Of a stretch of 64,000 bases of DNA, positions 16,201-26,860 are shown in pieces. The notes under the pieces were generated by a model. The model saw only the letters and a program-made list of their open reading frames with translations, was not told where the DNA came from and searched no databases. The stretch comes from Streptomyces sp. YPW6. Lineage in GTDB: Bacteria > Actinomycetota > Actinomycetes > Streptomycetales > Streptomycetaceae. Position 1 is the stretch's first letter. Each line of letters opens with the position of its first letter. The position numbers were made by a program, and so were the translations under genes. The stretch spans positions 5,677,001 to 5,741,000 of the forward strand of contig NZ_CP076457.1 of assembly GCF_018866325.1 (NCBI RefSeq). The letters run 5' to 3'.

Positions 16201-17427
16201 TCAGCGGCGTCCGCGTCCGCTCGTCTCCGCTTCCAGCGCGCGCCGCGTGTTCGGCCCGTACACGCCCATCGGGTCGCCCTGGATCGGCTTGTACGACTGG
16301 TAGATCGCCACCGCGTTCTCCACCCGGTCGCTGTAGTACTGGTCGGACGGCCCCGAGTAGAGCCACACCTCCCTGAGCCGGTTCTGCAGCACACCGACCT
16401 CCGGGCCCCGGTCGCCCGGCCGCAGCGAAGGGCCGGCCAGCTCCGCGGGCGGGGCGGCGGACGGTGAGGACGTGGGCGTGCCGCCGTCCTCCGGGGTGGG
16501 CGACGCGCTCGCCGTCGGGGACGCGGACGCGGTGGCGGTCGGCGAGGGCTCCCGGCTCTTCGTCGGGGACGCGGACGCGGACGGCGAGGCCGACGGTGTG
16601 GCCGAACGGGACGGCGTACGGGACGGAGCGGCCGACGCGGAGGGGGACGGGGCCACCGACGCGGCCGGTTCGTCCTCCGTGTCGGGGACGCTCGTGGTCG
16701 CTTCCGGCAGTGCCTCGTCCCCGCTGTCGTCGCCGCCGAACAGCCCGCCGGCGAAGGCCGCCGTGCCGACCACCGCGGCCATGGCCGCCCCCACGGCGAG
16801 CGCCCCGAAGGGTCGCCTGCGGCGCGGCCGCACGGGGTCGGTGGCATAGGCCGGGCCCGCGGCGGCGGTCCGCCTGCGGCTCCCGCTGTCGGCCGGTGCC
16901 GCGTACGCATCGGTGTACACGCCCCCGCCCGAGCCTGCGCCCGTACCCGCACCCGGGGCCATGCCCGCATCCGCACCCGGGCCCGTACCCATGCCCGCGC
17001 GCGCACCCGGGCCTGCGCCCGTACCCGTCCCCACGCCCGTACCGCCGTCCGGGCCGTCGCCGCCCAGGAACAGCGGCATCGTGGTGGCCGCCGTTTCCGG
17101 AGCGCCGGGCCCCTGTCGCTCGGCCCCGAACGTCTCGCCGGTCCACGTTCCGGGCCGCGTGCCCCCGGTCGGGCCGGAGGGCGGGTCCATCCGGTCGGTC
17201 GGGCCGGAGGACGGGGCCACCCGGTCGGTCAGCTTCACGTACGGGCGGATGCGCAGCGGGTCGAAGTCCTCGGCCGCGGCGATCTCCGCCGTACGGGCGG
17301 CCCGCTGCTCGTCCTCCGTGAGCGGGGCCGACCCCGCGCCCGCGCCGCACCGGCACGGCACCCGGTGCTCCGTGCCGGGCTCCCCGGCCGTCCGTCTGCC
17401 GCACTCCGGGCATGCGTGTCCGGTCAT
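16201..17427 (-). CDS. Membrane-anchored peptidoglycan-binding-domain protein with zinc ribbon
   Basis: 408 aa. The N-terminus has a small zinc ribbon (ACPECGRRT...CRCGAG). A long Gly/Thr/Pro-rich region with GTGAGPGARAGMGTG-type repeats follows, then one transmembrane helix (FGALAVGAAMAAVVGTAAFAGG, about residue 210) and a Ser/Pro/Thr-rich linker. The C-terminus is a peptidoglycan-binding domain 1 (LRPGDRGPEVGVLQNRLREVWLY...YGPNTRRALEA). Topology suggests a cytoplasmic zinc ribbon, an extracytoplasmic linker and cell-wall binding. The low-complexity middle is probably variable in length between strains. Confidence 0.82.
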   Translation of the reverse strand: MTGHACPECGRRTAGEPGTEHRVPCRCGAGAGSAPLTEDEQRAARTAEIAAAEDFDPLRIRPYVKLTDRVAPSSGPTDRMDPPSGPTGGTRPGTWTGETFGAERQGPGAPETAATTMPLFLGGDGPDGGTGVGTGTGAGPGARAGMGTGPGADAGMAPGAGTGAGSGGGVYTDAYAAPADSGSRRRTAAAGPAYATDPVRPRRRRPFGALAVGAAMAAVVGTAAFAGGLFGGDDSGDEALPEATTSVPDTEDEPAASVAPSPSASAAPSRTPSRSATPSASPSASASPTKSREPSPTATASASPTASASPTPEDGGTPTSSPSAAPPAELAGPSLRPGDRGPEVGVLQNRLREVWLYSGPSDQYYSDRVENAVAIYQSYKPIQGDPMGVYGPNTRRALEAETSGRGRR

Positions 17428-17591
17428 CGTGGGTCCCCTCCCCTTGAACTGCCTGCGATTATGCAGCCCGCTCCGGCCGGGCCCAACGGCCCACAGGGGG
17501 CGCGGTCCTTCCTCGGCAGGCCATAACGGGGCGAAACGTCCAGGATGGGGGTGTAGTGGATCAGTGGACGCAGCGGACCGAGGAGACGCCC

Positions 17592-19721
17592 ATGTCCCAG
17601 CAGCTGAGCCCGCCGCCCCCGGCCGCGGCCCCCGGTGAGGGACACTCCCACCGGAGCGTCCTGGTGGCGATCGGGGCGCTGCTGCTCGGCATGCTGCTCG
17701 CGGCACTCGACCAGACCATCGTCTCCACGGCGCTCCCGACGATCGTCAGCGAGCTCGGCGGGCTCGACCACCTCTCCTGGGTGGTGACCGCCTATCTGCT
17801 GGCGGCCACCGCGGCGACCCCGCTGTGGGGGAAGCTCGGCGACCAGTACGGCCGCAAGAAGCTCTTCCAGACCGCGATCGTGATCTTCCTGATCGGCTCC
17901 GCGCTCTGCGGGGTCGCCCAGAACATGCCCCAGCTGATCGGATTCCGCGCGCTCCAGGGACTCGGCGGCGGTGGGCTCATGGTGCTGTCGATGGCGATCG
18001 TCGGCGACCTCGTCACCCCGCGCGAACGCGGCAAGTACCAAGGGCTCTTCGGTGCCGTCTTCGGTGTGACGAGTGTCCTCGGGCCGCTCCTCGGCGGCCT
18101 CTTCACCCAACACCTCAGCTGGCGCTGGGTCTTCTACATCAACCTGCCGATCGGCGTCGTCGCGCTGGGCGTCATCGCGGCCGTCCTGCACATCCCGGTC
18201 CGCCGGGAGAAGCACACCATCGACTACCTCGGCACCTTCCTCATCGCGGCCGTCGCGACCAGCCTGGTGCTCATCGCCTCCCTCGGCGGCTCGACCTGGG
18301 CCTGGGGGTCCCCGCAGATCATCGGGCTCGCGGTGCTCGCCGTCGTCCTGCTCGTGGCCTTCATCGCCGCCGAACGGCGTGCCGTCGAGCCCGTGCTGCC
18401 GCTGAAACTGTTCCGGATCCGCACGTTCACCCTCGTCGCCGTGATCAGTTTCGTCATCGGCTTCGCCATGTTCGGCGCGATGACCTACCTCCCCACGTTC
18501 CTCCAGGTGGTCCACGACATCACTCCGACGATGTCCGGTGTGCACATGCTGCCGATGGTGTTCGGCCTGCTGATCACCTCGACCGCCTCCGGCCAGGTCG
18601 TCAGCCGGACCGGCCGCTGGAAGGTCTTCCCGGTCCTCGGCACGGCCCTGACCACCGTCGGCCTGCTGCTTCTCCACCGCCTCGACGAGAACAGTTCCAC
18701 CTGGCTGATGAGCGTCTACTTCTTCGTCTTCGGCGCGGGGCTCGGCCTGGTGATGCAGGTCCTCGTCCTGGTCGCCCAGAACTCCGTCTCCTACCAGGAC
18801 CTGGGGGTCGCCACCTCCGGCGCGACGTTCTTCCGGTCCATCGGCGCGGCGTTCGGCGTGGCCGTCTTCGGGACCATCTTCACCAACCGGCTGACCGGGC
18901 AGCTGACGGACGCGCTCGCCGGACAGCCGCTGCCGCCGGGCATCGACGCGGGCAGTCTGGCCGCCGATCCCCGGGCCCTCGGGCAGCTCCCCGCCGACCT
19001 GCGGCCCGGCGTCCTCAGCGCGTACTCCACCTCCATCACGGACGTCTTCCTGTACGCGGCCCCGGTCGTCCTGCTGGCCTTCGTCCTCGCCTGGTTCCTC
19101 CGGGAGGACAAGCTCCGTGGCTCGGTGACCGCCCCGGACGCGGGCCAGACCTTCGCCTCCAATCCGGTCGAGCGCTCCTCGTACGACGAGTGCGCCCGCG
19201 CCCTGTCGGTGCTCGCCACCCGGGAGGGCCGCCGGGAGATCTACGAGAAGATCACCGCGCGAGCCGGGTACGACCTGCTGCCGGCGTCCGGCTGGCTGCT
19301 TCTGCGGATCAAACGGCACGGCACCGTCGAACCCGCCCGGCTCGCCGAGACGGTTCCCGTGCCGCTGCACGTGATCACCGACGCGGCCCGGCAGATCGAG
19401 GAACGCGGACTGGCCCGCCGGGAGGGGCTGCAGATGATCCTCACCGACTCCGGGGCCGAGGCCGTCGTCCGGCTCTCTCAGGCCCGCGAGGACTCGCTCG
19501 CCGAGCTCCTCGGCGACTGGTGGGGGCCCGAGCGTCCCACCGACCTGGTCCGGCTCGTCAGCGAACTGACCGCCGAGGTCAGCGGTTCCACCCGGGAGCG
19601 GCCCCACGCGCCGACGCCTCCCCGCGACCACGAGGCCCATCTGCGCCGCGACGAGCGCGAGGAACACAGCCGGATCCACGACGACCTCGACGGCCCCGGT
19701 CGCCACCACCCGCCCGTCTGA
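17592..19721 (+). CDS. DHA2-type MFS multidrug exporter fused to a MarR-like winged helix
   Basis: 709 aa from ATG with AGGAG 7 nt upstream. Residues 20-515 form a 14-helix MFS exporter (motif C-like LDQTIVSTALPTIVSELGG, motif A GKLGDQYGRKKLF, LGPLLGGLF, SWRWVFYINLPIG). The C-terminal 180 residues are soluble and helical with a winged-helix pattern (CARALSVLATREGRREIYEKI, ASGWLLLRIKRHG, VITDAARQIEERGLARREG, ILTDSGAEAVVRL) like MarR-family regulators. A transporter joined to a DNA-binding-like domain recurs in Streptomyces; whether the tail binds DNA or drug is open. Confidence 0.88.
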   Translation: MSQQLSPPPPAAAPGEGHSHRSVLVAIGALLLGMLLAALDQTIVSTALPTIVSELGGLDHLSWVVTAYLLAATAATPLWGKLGDQYGRKKLFQTAIVIFLIGSALCGVAQNMPQLIGFRALQGLGGGGLMVLSMAIVGDLVTPRERGKYQGLFGAVFGVTSVLGPLLGGLFTQHLSWRWVFYINLPIGVVALGVIAAVLHIPVRREKHTIDYLGTFLIAAVATSLVLIASLGGSTWAWGSPQIIGLAVLAVVLLVAFIAAERRAVEPVLPLKLFRIRTFTLVAVISFVIGFAMFGAMTYLPTFLQVVHDITPTMSGVHMLPMVFGLLITSTASGQVVSRTGRWKVFPVLGTALTTVGLLLLHRLDENSSTWLMSVYFFVFGAGLGLVMQVLVLVAQNSVSYQDLGVATSGATFFRSIGAAFGVAVFGTIFTNRLTGQLTDALAGQPLPPGIDAGSLAADPRALGQLPADLRPGVLSAYSTSITDVFLYAAPVVLLAFVLAWFLREDKLRGSVTAPDAGQTFASNPVERSSYDECARALSVLATREGRREIYEKITARAGYDLLPASGWLLLRIKRHGTVEPARLAETVPVPLHVITDAARQIEERGLARREGLQMILTDSGAEAVVRLSQAREDSLAELLGDWWGPERPTDLVRLVSELTAEVSGSTRERPHAPTPPRDHEAHLRRDEREEHSRIHDDLDGPGRHHPPV

Positions 19722-19814
19722 GCCCCGCGCGCCTCCCGCGCACCGCCGCCACCACCCGCCCGGACATCACCGAGCGGCCTGAGCCCCGCGCGCCTCCCGC
19801 GCACCGGGGCCGGG

Positions 19815-20303
19815 TCACAGCTCCTTGGCGAACCAGCGCTCCGCGTACGGGTCACGGCGGTGGAACGCCGGCACCTCCCGGTACCCGTGCTTCGCGTACA
19901 GCCCACGCGCCTCGACCAGGTCGTGGCGGGTGTCCAGGCGCAGCAGCCGTACGCCGTACTCCCTGGCCGCCTCCTCCACCGCGGCCAGCAGCAGTCCGCC
20001 GCCGCCCGTGCCCCGGAACGCCGGGCGCACGTACACCCGCGTCAGCTCCGCCGTACCCGCCTCGGCCTCCTCCGTCAGCACCAGCCCGGCACAGCCCGCC
20101 GCCTCGCTCCCGCAGCGGCCGACGACGAACTGCCCGGTCGGCGGGACGAGCAGGTCGGCCCCGTCGTCGGCCAGCCCGTCGGCGATCTCCTCGGCGGTCG
20201 CGGGCCGCTGCCAGTAGCGGCTCGCGACCTCGTCGTAGTAGTCACGGCGCAGGGCGCTCGCATCGGGGGAGTCGAAGCGTTCGGTGGCCACGGTCCAGGT
20301 CAT
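19815..20303 (-). CDS. GNAT-family N-acetyltransferase
   Basis: 162 aa; the start at 20303 (MTWTVATERF) is chosen over an ATG 9 bp upstream without firm evidence. The acetyl-CoA site is visible in LTRVYVRPAFRGTGGGGLLLAAVEEAA, followed by LRLDTRHDLVEARGLYAKHGYREV, a strong GNAT pattern. The substrate is unknown. It is divergent from the serpin gene, with only about 60 bp between starts, so the two share a promoter region. Confidence 0.87.
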   Translation of the reverse strand: MTWTVATERFDSPDASALRRDYYDEVASRYWQRPATAEEIADGLADDGADLLVPPTGQFVVGRCGSEAAGCAGLVLTEEAEAGTAELTRVYVRPAFRGTGGGGLLLAAVEEAAREYGVRLLRLDTRHDLVEARGLYAKHGYREVPAFHRRDPYAERWFAKEL

Positions 20304-20364
20304 GTGGGGCATTCTTGCTGCCGCACGGCCTGACGGCGACGCAATTACCCGTACGGGGGCAGCA

Positions 20365-21597
20365 GTGAGCGACACGTCCGCGAGCGAGGCCGCGACCAGC
20401 GGCGCGACCGCGACCACCAGCACCATCACGACCGGCAGCACCACCACGACCACGATGACGACCCGGGCGATCCAGCATCTCGCCGAACGCTGGATACAGG
20501 CCGGCCCGGCCGCCGCCGGGGGAACGGCGGGCCGGGGCCGAGGACGGGGTCGCCGTTGGTCCCGTAACGAGCCGGCCGCCGGCTTCGTCCGCTCGCCCGC
20601 CGGACTGTGGCTCGCCCTGGCCGCCGTCGCCGCCGGCGCCCGCGGCGGTACCGCGGCCGAGCTCCGGGCCCTCCTCGGTACCGCGGACCGGGAGGCCGCC
20701 CCGGCCGTCACGGAGGTGGCCCGCGAGCTGGCGAGGACCGGTGCGCTGGGCGTCGCCACCCGGGTCTGGAGCCGGGTGCCCGTGCTGCGCGCGTACCGGG
20801 AGGCGCTGCCGGACGTCCGCTTCGACCCGATGGACCCGGCGGCCGCCGACGCCTGGGTGCGCGAGGCCACCGGCGGGCTGATCGCACGGCTGCCGCTGGA
20901 GATCACCGACGACACCCTGCTCGCCCACGTCAACGTCCTGGCGCTGAAGGCCCGCTGGGAGAAGCCGTTCGAGCAGCGGCGCACCCGGGACCTGCCGTTC
21001 ACCGACGCGGCCGGAACGGTCCGCCCGGTGCCGACCATGTTCCGGGACGTGCCGGTGGCCGACGCCTGGAAGGCCGGCGGGGCGCACGTCGTCGAGCTGC
21101 GCTGCGAGCGGGAGCCCGGCGGCGGCCCCGGAGCCCGGGTCCGTCTCGTCCTGGGCGAGCCGGGGGCGGGCCCCGAGCGGGTGCTCCCGGTGGGCTGGGC
21201 GCCCCGGAGCGCGGGTACCGGGCTGGACGCCGACCGGGTGACCATCGGGCTGCCGCGGCTCGCGCTGCGGACCCGGGTGACCGTCACCGAGCAGCTGCCC
21301 GCCCTCGGCGTACGGCTGGCCACCTCCGACGACGCCGACTTCTCGGGCCTCTCGCCCGAACGTCTCCTCGTCTCCGACGTGATCCAGGAAGCCGTGCTGA
21401 AGATCGCCGAGGAAGGCGTGGAGGCCGCGGCCGTGACGGTGGTCGCCATGGCCCCGGCGGGGGCCGCCCCCCGGCCGCAGCGGGTCCACCACCTCGCCTT
21501 CGACCGGCCCTTCGGCCTCGTCGTGCTGGCCGGAACCGATGACGTACCCCTGTTCACCGCCTGGCAGGCGGACACCCCCGCCGACCCGGACGCCTGA
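20365..21597 (+). CDS. Serpin-family protein
   Basis: 410 aa from GTG (GGGGGC upstream). An alternative ATG at 20455 (MTTRAIQHLAERW) would remove a Thr-rich leader and better matches the serpin N-terminus, but it lacks a ribosome-binding site. Serpin landmarks: NVLALKARWEKPF (breach strand), the hinge EEGVEAAAVTVVAM of the reactive-centre loop, and RPFGLVVLAGTDDVPLFTA near the C-terminus. The small-residue hinge (AAA) favours an inhibitory serpin. There is no signal peptide, so it should act inside the cell. Confidence 0.85.
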   Translation: MSDTSASEAATSGATATTSTITTGSTTTTTMTTRAIQHLAERWIQAGPAAAGGTAGRGRGRGRRWSRNEPAAGFVRSPAGLWLALAAVAAGARGGTAAELRALLGTADREAAPAVTEVARELARTGALGVATRVWSRVPVLRAYREALPDVRFDPMDPAAADAWVREATGGLIARLPLEITDDTLLAHVNVLALKARWEKPFEQRRTRDLPFTDAAGTVRPVPTMFRDVPVADAWKAGGAHVVELRCEREPGGGPGARVRLVLGEPGAGPERVLPVGWAPRSAGTGLDADRVTIGLPRLALRTRVTVTEQLPALGVRLATSDDADFSGLSPERLLVSDVIQEAVLKIAEEGVEAAAVTVVAMAPAGAAPRPQRVHHLAFDRPFGLVVLAGTDDVPLFTAWQADTPADPDA

Positions 21598-21850
21598 ACC
21601 CTCCCGCCCCCGCCCGAAGTCTCCGCGTGCCGTCCGAGATTTCCGGTGCGTGCCCGGGGGCTCCCAGGGGCCGACGGCAGCCTTCCGGCGCCCCGTCATC
21701 CTCACGGACGAATTCTTCCGGACCGAAGCAGGATGACAGCCAGGCAAAGAGGGGGTTGATTGGGTCTGCCCCGTGGGGCAATGCGAGGCTTCATCCTGCA
21801 TGCCCCCACTCGAAGGGCGATGCACGGAACGGTGGGAGGGTCGGCGCAGC

Positions 21851-23914
21851 GTGGTGAATGCGGATCACAGGGTGCGCGGTGACGCGGCGGCGGACACGGG
21901 AGCGGGGGCGGGGCTGACCAGGGCCCTGCTCTGGCTGGTCGTGGCCGTGCTCGCGGTACGGCAGGTGGCGGTGGTGCTCCGGCAGCCACCCGGGGAACGC
22001 TTCCTCGATCTGGAGACCTGGATCGGGGAGAACGGCGTCCTGCACATGACGGGCTCGCTGTACGACAGCGGCCGGTTCACCGGGACGCCCTTCGCCGGGC
22101 TCGTCCTGAAGCCGCTCACCGCCACGGCCCAGCAGGCCCTGGGCGTGGCCTGGACGTTCGGGTCCCTGCTGCTCGTCGTCGCCCTCGGCCTCGTCGCCGC
22201 CCGGGCCCTGCCCGCCCCGGTGAGCCGCCGGACGGCCCTGCTCGCGGCCCCCGTCGCGATCAGCCTGCTGATGCTGTCGCTGCCGGTCCGCAACACCCTG
22301 CACCTGGGCCAGACCAGCATCCTGCCCGTCCTGCTGGTGCTCCTGGCCTGGTTCGTCGTCCGGGACCACCGGGCGGCGGGCGTCCTCGTCGGCATCGCCG
22401 CCGCCTTCCAGCCGGTGCTGCTGCTCTTCGCCGCCCTGCTCTGGCTGACCGGCAGACGGCGGGCGTCGGTGAGCGCGGGCGCGGCCTTCGCCCTCGCCAC
22501 GGCCCTCGCCTGGGCCGCGGCGCCGAAGGACTCGTGGACGTACTGGGTGCACCACCTCGCGGGCGCCGGACTGGGGGAGCGGCCGGACAGCCTGGCCAAC
22601 CAGTCCCTGCACGGGGCGCTGCTCCGGCTCGGCCTCGAAGGTCCCGCGGAGATCGCCCTGTTCCTGGTGCTCGCCGCCGGTGTCGTGGTCATCGGGCTGC
22701 GGCGCGCGGTGCGCTACGCCGAGGACGGCCAGCTGCTCCTCGCGGTGGCCGTGACCGGCTGCGCCGTCGTCGCCGTCTCGCCGACCGCCTGGCAGCACCA
22801 ACTGCTCTGGGTGCTCCTCGCGGTCGTCGGCAGGGTCGGCAAGCGGGCCTCCGACCGGCTGGTCTGGCCGTCCGTGGTGGTGCTCGCCGTGACCCTGCCG
22901 GGCACGATGCTGCTGCCGAACATCGAGGCGCTCTTCCCCGTACGCGACAACATCCTGCTCCTCACGGCGCTCGGCGCGGCCTGCCTCGCCCCGTTCGTGC
23001 CCCGCTCCTCGCCGTACTGGCAGCACCCGGTCCCCACCGACTACGCGAAGCCGGTCGCGGCGCGGTGGAGACGCGTGCCGCTCCTGCCGTTCTGGCGCCG
23101 GGTCTTCACCCGCCCCAACCTGCTGCTGGAACTCCTGCTGATCCGGGTCGTCTACGACGCCTACGCCCAGGTCCGCCTCGCCGCCCGGGCGGGCCGCCCG
23201 CTCGCCGAGGAGCACGGCCGGCAGATCCACGCCATCGAGCAGTGGCTGCACATCGACATCGAGCACTGGGTCAACCACACGGTCGTCAAGATCGACTGGC
23301 TGCGGGAGTTCTTCGACTACTACTACTCGACCTTCCACTTCATCGTCCCGCTGACGATCCTCGGCGTGCTGTACGTGCGCCGCCCCGCCGACTACCGCTG
23401 GGTCCGCTCCTCCATCGGCTTCGCCACGCTCCTCGCGCTCGTCGGCTTCTGGCTCTACCCCCTGGCCCCGCCCCGGCTGATGCCCGGCCTCGGCTTCATC
23501 GACACCGTCCACGGGGTGCAGGACTTCGCGAAGCCCGACTACGGGACGCTGACCACCGTCACCAACCAGTACGCGGCGATGCCGTCGCTGCACTTCGGCT
23601 GGTCGCTGTGGTGCGGTGTGGTCATCGTGATGCTGGCCCCGAAGCTGTGGATGAAAGCGCTCGGCCTGCTGCACCCGCTCTTCACCATCGCCGCGATCGT
23701 GGCCACCGCCAACCACTGGGTGCTCGACGCGGTCGGCGGCGCCGTGGTCGTGTCGGCCGGCTTCGGCCTGACGTACGTGCTGTCGGGACCGAGGAAGCTG
23801 GTCGACGAGGAACGGGAAGCGGCGGCGCAGCCCTCCGGACCGCCGCCCGCGGACCCGGCGGCGGAGCAGCCGGAGCCCGTACCGGCCGGAAAGGCGGTGG
23901 CCGGCGGCACGTGA
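21851..23914 (+). CDS. GT87-like glycosyltransferase/PAP2 phosphatase fusion, integral membrane
   Basis: 687 aa from GTG with GGGAGGG 10 nt upstream. Residues 20-390 are a polytopic domain with the early acidic loop typical of GT-C/GT87 mannosyltransferases (FLDLETWIGENGVL) and about nine helices. Residues 410-655 are a PAP2-like domain (YAAMPSLHFGWSLW, then ANHWVLDAVGG), i.e. the P-S-x-H and H-x-x-x-D motifs of inositol-phosphorylceramide-synthase/Aur1-like enzymes. A Pro/Glu-rich tail follows. A plausible role is building or trimming a polyprenyl- or inositol-linked cell-envelope glycolipid; the substrate is unknown. Confidence 0.86.
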   Translation: MVNADHRVRGDAAADTGAGAGLTRALLWLVVAVLAVRQVAVVLRQPPGERFLDLETWIGENGVLHMTGSLYDSGRFTGTPFAGLVLKPLTATAQQALGVAWTFGSLLLVVALGLVAARALPAPVSRRTALLAAPVAISLLMLSLPVRNTLHLGQTSILPVLLVLLAWFVVRDHRAAGVLVGIAAAFQPVLLLFAALLWLTGRRRASVSAGAAFALATALAWAAAPKDSWTYWVHHLAGAGLGERPDSLANQSLHGALLRLGLEGPAEIALFLVLAAGVVVIGLRRAVRYAEDGQLLLAVAVTGCAVVAVSPTAWQHQLLWVLLAVVGRVGKRASDRLVWPSVVVLAVTLPGTMLLPNIEALFPVRDNILLLTALGAACLAPFVPRSSPYWQHPVPTDYAKPVAARWRRVPLLPFWRRVFTRPNLLLELLLIRVVYDAYAQVRLAARAGRPLAEEHGRQIHAIEQWLHIDIEHWVNHTVVKIDWLREFFDYYYSTFHFIVPLTILGVLYVRRPADYRWVRSSIGFATLLALVGFWLYPLAPPRLMPGLGFIDTVHGVQDFAKPDYGTLTTVTNQYAAMPSLHFGWSLWCGVVIVMLAPKLWMKALGLLHPLFTIAAIVATANHWVLDAVGGAVVVSAGFGLTYVLSGPRKLVDEEREAAAQPSGPPPADPAAEQPEPVPAGKAVAGGT

Positions 23915-23937
23915 TCGCCGAGGGCGCGTGCAGCGGG

Positions 23938-23983
23938 CCGAAGGGGTGCCGGGACGGTCGACGTGGTCCCGGCACCCCTTCGG
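23938..23983. terminator. Strong bidirectional hairpin terminator
   Basis: CCGAAGGGGTGCCGGGAC pairs with GTCCCGGCACCCCTTCGG (18 bp, no mismatch) across a 10-nt loop. It lies between the converging fusion gene and the P450 gene. Confidence 0.9.
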
Positions 23984-24047
23984 CGTGGATCGCCGCGTCC
24001 TCACATGGTCCGCCCGCCGTGCGGGCCCCGCCACTCGGCGGAGGGTT

Positions 24048-25310
24048 TCAGGACTCCGGGGAGACGCCCGGGACGCCCACCTGGAGCTGCTTGATCCCGT
24101 TGAGCCAGGCCGACCGCAGCCGTCGCGGATCCTCCAGCAGCCGCAGCTCCGGCAGCACGTCGGCGATGGCGTTGAAGATCAGGTCGATCTCCATCACGGC
24201 CAGCGACTTGCCCAGGCAGAAGTGCGGTCCGCCGCCCCCGAATCCGAGGTGCGGGTTGGGGTCGCGGGTGATGTCGAAGGTCTCCGGGGTGTCGAACACC
24301 TCCGGGTCGTTGTTGGCCGACGAGTAGAAGAGACCCACCCGTTCGCCCTTCCTGATCCGCCGGCCGCCCAGCTCCAGGTCCTGGGTGGCGGTCCGCTGGA
24401 AGGAGACGACCGGCGTCGCCCAGCGCACGATCTCCTCGGCGGTGGTCCTCGGCCGTTCCCGCTTGTACAGCTCCCACTGCTCGGGGTGGGTGAGGAAGGC
24501 GTGCATGCCGTGGCTGATCGCGTTGCGGGTCGTCTCGTTCCCTGCCACCGCGAGCAGGATCACGAAGAAGCTGAACTCGTCGGAGGACAGGTTCCCTTCG
24601 CCCTCCGCGGCGACCAGCTGCGTGACGATGTCCTCGGCCGGGCACGCCTTGCGGGCGGCCGCCAGGTTCATCGAGTACGCCACGATCTCCATCGCCGCCT
24701 CGGCGCCGACCTCCTCGGTGATCGCGTACTCCGGATCGTCGTACGCCGCCATCTTGTTGGACCAGTCGAAGATCTTGGACCGGTCCTCCTGCGGTACGCC
24801 GATGAGCTCCGCGATGGCTTGGAGCGGAAGCTCCACCGCGATGTTCGTCACGAAGTCGAAGGAGCCGTCCGCGTCCGCCGACGCGAGGGCGGTCTCGACG
24901 ATGGAGCGGGCCCGGGAGCGTAGGGCGGCCTCCAGCGAGCGCACCGCGCGCGGGGTGAAGCCGCGCTGGACGATCTGACGGACCCGGGTGTGTTCCGGCG
25001 GGTCCATGTTCAGCATGATCATTTTCTGGACGTCGATCTGGTCGCGGCTGATCGTCTCGTTGAAGCGGATGACGGCGGTGTTGGTGTTCGAGGAGAACAA
25101 CTCCGGGTGCGTGGAGACGTACTTGACGTCCGCGTGGCGGGTGACGGCCCAGTAGCCCGCGTCGCCGAACCCGGAGATGTTGGGCGGCTGGGTGCACCAC
25201 CAGACCGGTGCGGTCTCCCGCATCAGGGCGAACTCCGGGTGCGGTACACGGTCTTGGAGGAGATCGGGATCGGTGAAGTCGAACCCGTCGGGCAGATGGG
25301 GGCAGCGCAT
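24048..25310 (-). CDS. cyp125: Cytochrome P450, CYP125-like steroid C26/C27 monooxygenase
   Basis: 420 aa from ATG with GGAGAGGT upstream. P450 landmarks: oxygen-binding helix I AGNETT (256-261), ExxR (Glu293-Arg296) and haem loop FGGGGPHFCLG with Cys365. The N-terminal CPHLPDGFDFTDPD, MLNMDPPEHTRVRQIV, LPLQAIAELIGVPQEDR, and RWATPVVSFQRTA match M. tuberculosis CYP125 as I recall it, far beyond general P450 similarity. CYP125 hydroxylates and oxidises the terminal side-chain carbon of cholesterol or cholestenone, starting side-chain degradation. It is divergent from a FadA5-like gene, the arrangement seen in Mycobacterium. A KstR-like box lies about 90 bp upstream. Confidence 0.9.
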   Translation of the reverse strand: MRCPHLPDGFDFTDPDLLQDRVPHPEFALMRETAPVWWCTQPPNISGFGDAGYWAVTRHADVKYVSTHPELFSSNTNTAVIRFNETISRDQIDVQKMIMLNMDPPEHTRVRQIVQRGFTPRAVRSLEAALRSRARSIVETALASADADGSFDFVTNIAVELPLQAIAELIGVPQEDRSKIFDWSNKMAAYDDPEYAITEEVGAEAAMEIVAYSMNLAAARKACPAEDIVTQLVAAEGEGNLSSDEFSFFVILLAVAGNETTRNAISHGMHAFLTHPEQWELYKRERPRTTAEEIVRWATPVVSFQRTATQDLELGGRRIRKGERVGLFYSSANNDPEVFDTPETFDITRDPNPHLGFGGGGPHFCLGKSLAVMEIDLIFNAIADVLPELRLLEDPRRLRSAWLNGIKQLQVGVPGVSPES

Positions 25311-25398
25311 GGGCACCTCTCCACTCCGGATCTGATCGCGAAGCGTCCGATGAGCGCCACCCTGCGTCTGACGACCCATCAGGAGCTGCCCGCAAGGT

Positions 25399-25412
25399 AG
25401 TAACGAGTTCTA
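25399..25412. promoter_or_regulatory. KstR-like box upstream of cyp125
   Basis: AGTAACGAGTTCTA matches the published KstR pattern TnnAACnnGTTnnA at seven of eight fixed positions (first T absent). It lies 89 bp upstream of the cyp125 start, in the divergent cyp125/fadA5 region. Confidence 0.7.
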
Positions 25413-25553
25413 CAAGTGGCAAGAGATGTGGCCGGATCCACCGCCCAGGGCGGGAGTCCGGGGGTGCGCGGGAGGCGCTTCCGGTGCGGGGTCGCGCGTG
25501 CGCGGCGCCTGCACGCCCCTTGCGCGGCCGGGCCGCCGTCACGAGACTGCTGA

Positions 25554-26810
<1,257 letters not shown>

Positions 26811-26860
26811 CCCCGTGACGGGCCCGGCGGCCCTGGCGGCCCCAGGGGCCCGGCGGCCCT

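Noticed and set aside
15920-17413. Upstream extension of the HAD phosphatase frame (718 codons)
   Set aside because: It is a shadow of the peptidoglycan-binding protein gene in another frame; composition is Arg/Gly-rich nonsense and the HAD domain has its own start at 15919.
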